Positions 6,579 through 8,717 of a stretch of 8,717 nucleotides of DNA are shown here, one piece after another. Location: contig JBILLQ010000098.1 of NCBI GenBank assembly GCA_044375975.1, positions 1 to 8,717 of the forward strand. The letters are read 5' to 3'. The notes beneath the pieces were generated by a model, which did no database searches, had not been told where the DNA came from, and saw nothing but the letters and a program-made list of their open reading frames with translations. The translations under genes and the position numbers were made by a program. Positions within the stretch are counted from its first letter, which is position 1. The number at the start of each line of letters is the position of its first letter. The stretch comes from UBA5018 sp044375975 (lineage in GTDB: Bacteria; Cyanobacteriota; Cyanobacteriia; PCC-6307; Cyanobiaceae).

Positions 6579-7651
6579 CATTGCTTAGCAATCTACTTCT
6601 ATACACGCCGGGGCATTCTGGTTTTTCCAGCTACGTTCGCCGAGTGATGCCAGGAATACCTGGCCCGCGCCTGCTGCTCGACGCTGAGCGGGGAGCCATC
6701 TGCAGGCTTGGGGATGAGCTGCCCGATTCACTTCCTCGATCACTCCCCCTATCGATACTCCAGCGGCTGTCCCTAAGCCAGCACGGCGTCGATCTAAAGG
6801 CAGCTCTGGCAGACAAAAAGATTTCGACAGTCTATAGCCCCTACTGCGACGCCCTCTTGAGCCTAAAAGGAATACCTCAAGTAATTACTTGCCACGACCT
6901 CACGCCACTTTATATATCAAACAGCCGCAAGGCAACCTGGCGCTACCGCCTCTGGACCCCAGTGCATCTGCGCCATGCCACTCTGATCGTCGCCATCAGT
7001 CGCTTCGTAGCCGACCAATTGATCGCCCTGGGCATTCCCGCCGAGCGCATTGAAGTTGTGTGGAACGGCATCGCCGTGGAGCGACCGCGGCTAGCGGCCC
7101 CAGCCAGCATGGATCTAGTGATACTGGCACGCCATGACAAGAACAAGAATGTGGCCTATGTAATGAGAGCATTTGGGCGCCTGCTAGAGTGGCAACCAAA
7201 CTGGCCAGGACGATTACTGGTGATTGGCAGGCGTGGACGCCAAAGCGATGATTTACATAAAATGCAAAGGAACTTGCCCGGGCCCGAACTGGTGGCGCTG
7301 ATAGAGAGTATCGATAATGGCGAGCTTTGCAAGATGTTGCGGAACTGCCTGGCATTAATATCAGCTAGCACGATGGAGGGCTTTGATTACCCAGTACTTG
7401 AGGCCAAGGCCGAAGGGCTACCAACCCTGATCAGCGACATACCCGTACATCGCGAAATTCACGAAGACACATCACTAACTTTTGGTCTTGATGATGACGG
7501 ATCCCAGCTGATCAAGATGATCACGCAGCTCACCAAAGATAACACATTATGGAAGCATCTTTCAACCAGAGGCTATACGAAAGCAAAGAGCATGGGACTC
7601 GAACAGCAGCGACACCAAATCCGGGAGATTCTCACGTGTGTCGCCCCGTAA
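6575..7651 (+). CDS. GT4 family glycosyltransferase (second of a coupled pair)
   Basis: A 358-aa GT-B transferase. The N-terminal domain opens with LLLYTPGHSGFSSYVR (7-22), a loop typical of GT4 enzymes. It continues with VYSPY (86-90), the HDLTPLY segment (107-113) and SRFVADQLIALGIPAERIEV (142-161), a phrase common in GT4 proteins. In the donor domain come ILARHDKNKNVAYVMRAF (183-200) and the EX7E motif in MEGFDYPVLEAKAEGLP (267-283; Glu268 and Glu276). I chose the GTG at 6575: it overlaps the upstream stop as GTGA, and AAGGA at 6561-6565 gives a 9-base spacing. It also yields an N terminus beginning at the first beta strand, whereas the longer open frame from 6482 overlaps the upstream gene by nearly 100 bases. 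With the preceding gene it probably adds successive sugars to one repeat unit. The sugar is not predictable. Confidence 0.9.
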   Translation: MTLLSNLLLYTPGHSGFSSYVRRVMPGIPGPRLLLDAERGAICRLGDELPDSLPRSLPLSILQRLSLSQHGVDLKAALADKKISTVYSPYCDALLSLKGIPQVITCHDLTPLYISNSRKATWRYRLWTPVHLRHATLIVAISRFVADQLIALGIPAERIEVVWNGIAVERPRLAAPASMDLVILARHDKNKNVAYVMRAFGRLLEWQPNWPGRLLVIGRRGRQSDDLHKMQRNLPGPELVALIESIDNGELCKMLRNCLALISASTMEGFDYPVLEAKAEGLPTLISDIPVHREIHEDTSLTFGLDDDGSQLIKMITQLTKDNTLWKHLSTRGYTKAKSMGLEQQRHQIREILTCVAP

Positions 7652-8034
7652 CTGAGCAAGATAATATCTACTTAAAAATTCCTATTTCTGCCATAGTCCG
7701 AGTTTACAGGCCAAGAAATCTCCCCTCTAGCTCCTATTGCTACCAACAAAAGACTGCCGCTTGGCCAGAGACCGAGTCCGCAGTGCTCAGACACCAAGGA
7801 TCGATCAGTAGATAAGCCATCTCCGTTGCCACTACCTTTCTGACCATTACTTCACTCACTATTCATTCCCGTGCCATCGACCATCTGGCTATTAGCTCCC
7901 TAGACATTTCCCACCTCCAGATCAACTCGCCTGTTTACTGCTGTAATTTCATGCAATATGGCAACTATCATGGGTTGGCTTGATCATTGTCTTATACGCC
8001 TGGTGCTATAATTTCCAAAACAGCAGCCAGGCCA
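7652..8034. other. Gene-free stretch before the truncated transferase
   Basis: I see no supportable gene in these 383 bases. The middle (about 7820-7950) is rich in pyrimidines on the plus strand. One frame there stays open for about 58 codons but has no ATG or GTG start. GGCCAAG (7709-7715) and CTTGGCC (7760-7766) are perfect inverted arms about 44 bases apart without a following T run, so they are a weak structure at most. A frame from 7549 to 7815 mostly shadows the end of the GT4 gene. A promoter lies at the right end. The length and lack of genes fit a place where DNA has been lost or joined. Confidence 0.4.
8004..8012 (+). promoter_or_regulatory. Extended -10 promoter of the truncated transferase
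   Basis: TGCTATAAT combines a perfect TATAAT (8007-8012) with the TG of an extended -10 element. The best -35 candidates, TTGATC at 7980-7985 (21-base spacer) and TTGTCT at 7987-7992 (14-base spacer), are badly spaced, as extended -10 promoters often allow. Transcription would start near 8019, which rules out the TTG at 7987 as the start codon and supports ATG at 8035. Confidence 0.55.
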
Positions 8035-8610
8035 ATGCCGGTGATAATTAATACAAGAGAACTTCTTGCCTTCGAAGGAAGCGGAATCAAATATTTTTCT
8101 AGAAGCTTGACATCTGCCCTATCGGCCATGAACTTAAAGCCAGTAGCTCTTTTAGACAAGGTAAAAACTTCTAAGAGCTCGACGAACAACCACCTAGAGT
8201 CTACAAATATATATCAATTACATGGCCAAAGGGGGGGAATGAGACTGGAGAGAATTTATGAAGAAGCCAAATGGTATGTCAAATCAAAGCCTACTAGATT
8301 ATTGCGAGGTGCTGAATCGTGCAGCATTATGTCCGTCTCACCCAAAGACCCTCTTTATAAGATAGCCCTTGAACACTTTATTGGCAAACATTGGGCAGAC
8401 AGAAGGACTGAGGGGCAGGATATTTTTGAATTTCCCGATTTTTTCTACATGGATAAACTACATATATCAGCAACCAGTCACTTTAGGCGAACGGGCCAAC
8501 CCATTCGCCTCAAAATACAAAACAATATCTGCTCCCGCGCAATAGCCGAGCGGTTATTCTACCATAATCCCTATCTGTACCCAATCATTTTAGGGCACCT
8601 CGAAAAATAA
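8035..8610 (+). CDS. N-terminal piece of a GT4-like glycosyltransferase, probably truncated
   Basis: The 191-aa product begins MPVIINTRELL, followed by EGSGIKYFSRSLTSAL (14-29). This is the usual opening of GT4 enzymes: a beta strand, an Arg-Glu-Leu turn, a glycine loop and a helix. The middle, including ALEHFIGKHWADRR (111-124) and HFRRTGQPIRL (149-159), still reads like an acceptor domain. After about residue 160 the similarity seems to fade, and the frame stops at 8610 with no HDL segment, donor domain or EX7E motif. A complete enzyme would have roughly 350-400 residues, so this is probably a non-functional remnant. Other frames nearby do not restore a continuation. The start was chosen because the promoter lies just upstream; the ribosome-binding site is weak. 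Composition is AT-rich. The family call rests on the N terminus and is moderate. Confidence 0.5.
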   Translation: MPVIINTRELLAFEGSGIKYFSRSLTSALSAMNLKPVALLDKVKTSKSSTNNHLESTNIYQLHGQRGGMRLERIYEEAKWYVKSKPTRLLRGAESCSIMSVSPKDPLYKIALEHFIGKHWADRRTEGQDIFEFPDFFYMDKLHISATSHFRRTGQPIRLKIQNNICSRAIAERLFYHNPYLYPIILGHLEK

Positions 8611-8636
8611 CTAATTCCCAGAAATCCTACGGGTAC

Positions 8637-8661
8637 AAAAAAACCGCCCAAGAAGCGGCGG
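8637..8661 (-). terminator. Intrinsic terminator for a minus-strand gene from the right
   Basis: On the minus strand, CCGCC (complement of 8657-8661) pairs with GGCGG (complement of 8644-8648) around an 8-base loop, and seven T follow directly (A run at 8637-8643). The plus strand has no T run after the stem, so the signal serves leftward transcription. It implies a gene converging from beyond the right edge. Confidence 0.7.
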
Positions 8662-8689
8662 GTCGAAATAAAGCAATATCTACCCCTAT

Positions 8690-8716
8690 CTAGATCGCTA
8701 AATCCATGAGTGCTTG
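8690..8716 (-). CDS. Possible 3' end of a minus-strand gene (partial)
   Basis: On the minus strand a frame from the right edge reads QALMDLAI and stops with TAG at 8690-8692, about 30 bases before the terminator at 8637-8661. That spacing is natural for a gene end. A second minus frame stops at 8698-8700, so the true frame cannot be fixed from the few bases present. No family can be assigned. Confidence 0.25.
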   Translation of the reverse strand, partial: QALMDLAI

Positions 8717-8717
8717 T

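Noticed and set aside
7709..7766. Inverted arms GGCCAAG and CTTGGCC as a terminator or mobile-element ends
   Set aside because: The arms are seven bases, about 44 bases apart, with no T run, no flanking target duplication and no transposase.
7549..7815. 88-codon frame overlapping the end of the second GT4 gene
   Set aside because: Its first third is antiphase to a well-supported gene, the rest shows no motif, and the GT4 protein is already full length.
7818..7981. About 58 codons open in the pyrimidine-rich gap
   Set aside because: No ATG, GTG or TTG start precedes it with a ribosome-binding site. The residues are mostly Ser, Thr and Ile from skewed composition, so chance is the better explanation.

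Overview
The window looks like part of a cell-surface polysaccharide (capsule, O-antigen or exopolysaccharide) gene region from a picocyanobacterium of the Cyanobium/Synechococcus type. The best taxonomic clue is the initiating sugar transferase, whose phosphotransferase core is worded like the cyanobacterial members I know. The GC-rich codon use of that gene fits as well. This placement is inference; no ribosomal or photosynthesis marker is present.

Layout, left to right. Positions 2-85 hold the last 27 codons of an unrecognised plus-strand gene. A gene-free stretch of about 330 bases follows, and its second half is AT-rich. Positions 416-1330 (+) encode a glycosyltransferase resembling LPS glycosyltransferase family 25, with an LEDD metal-site motif and a TTG start. 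It converges on a minus-strand pair (3280 to 1426): an HlpA-like GT-A glycosyltransferase followed, with a short overlap, by a GT69/CAP59-like glycosyltransferase. A GC-rich gap of about 420 bases without a convincing gene separates this pair from a divergent plus-strand group. The group opens at 3702 with a polyprenyl-phosphate sugar-1-phosphate transferase. As written, that gene is split by a -1 frameshift at a run of six C (4178-4183). After a leader with an 18-bp dyad and a 14-bp tandem duplication come two GT4 glycosyltransferases (5352-6578 and 6575-7651), coupled by a GTGA overlap. A gap of about 380 bases, ending in a strong extended -10 promoter, precedes a 191-aa GT4-like N-terminal piece (8035-8610) that lacks its nucleotide-sugar-binding half. 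The window ends with an intrinsic terminator that serves the minus strand, so a gene outside the window probably converges from the right.

How the genes fit together: the sugar-phosphate transferase would load the first sugar onto undecaprenyl phosphate at the inner membrane. The cytoplasmic glycosyltransferases would then extend the chain. No flippase (Wzx), polymerase (Wzy) or export gene lies in the window, so this is only part of the pathway. Base composition changes between blocks (AT-rich transferases beside a GC-rich initiator), and strands switch from block to block. That fits a variable locus built by exchange of transferase cassettes.

I see no CRISPR array, RNA gene, insertion sequence or defence system. 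The points most worth checking are the poly-C frameshift with its dnaX-like surroundings, the dyad and tandem repeat before the first GT4 gene, and the truncated transferase at the right edge.
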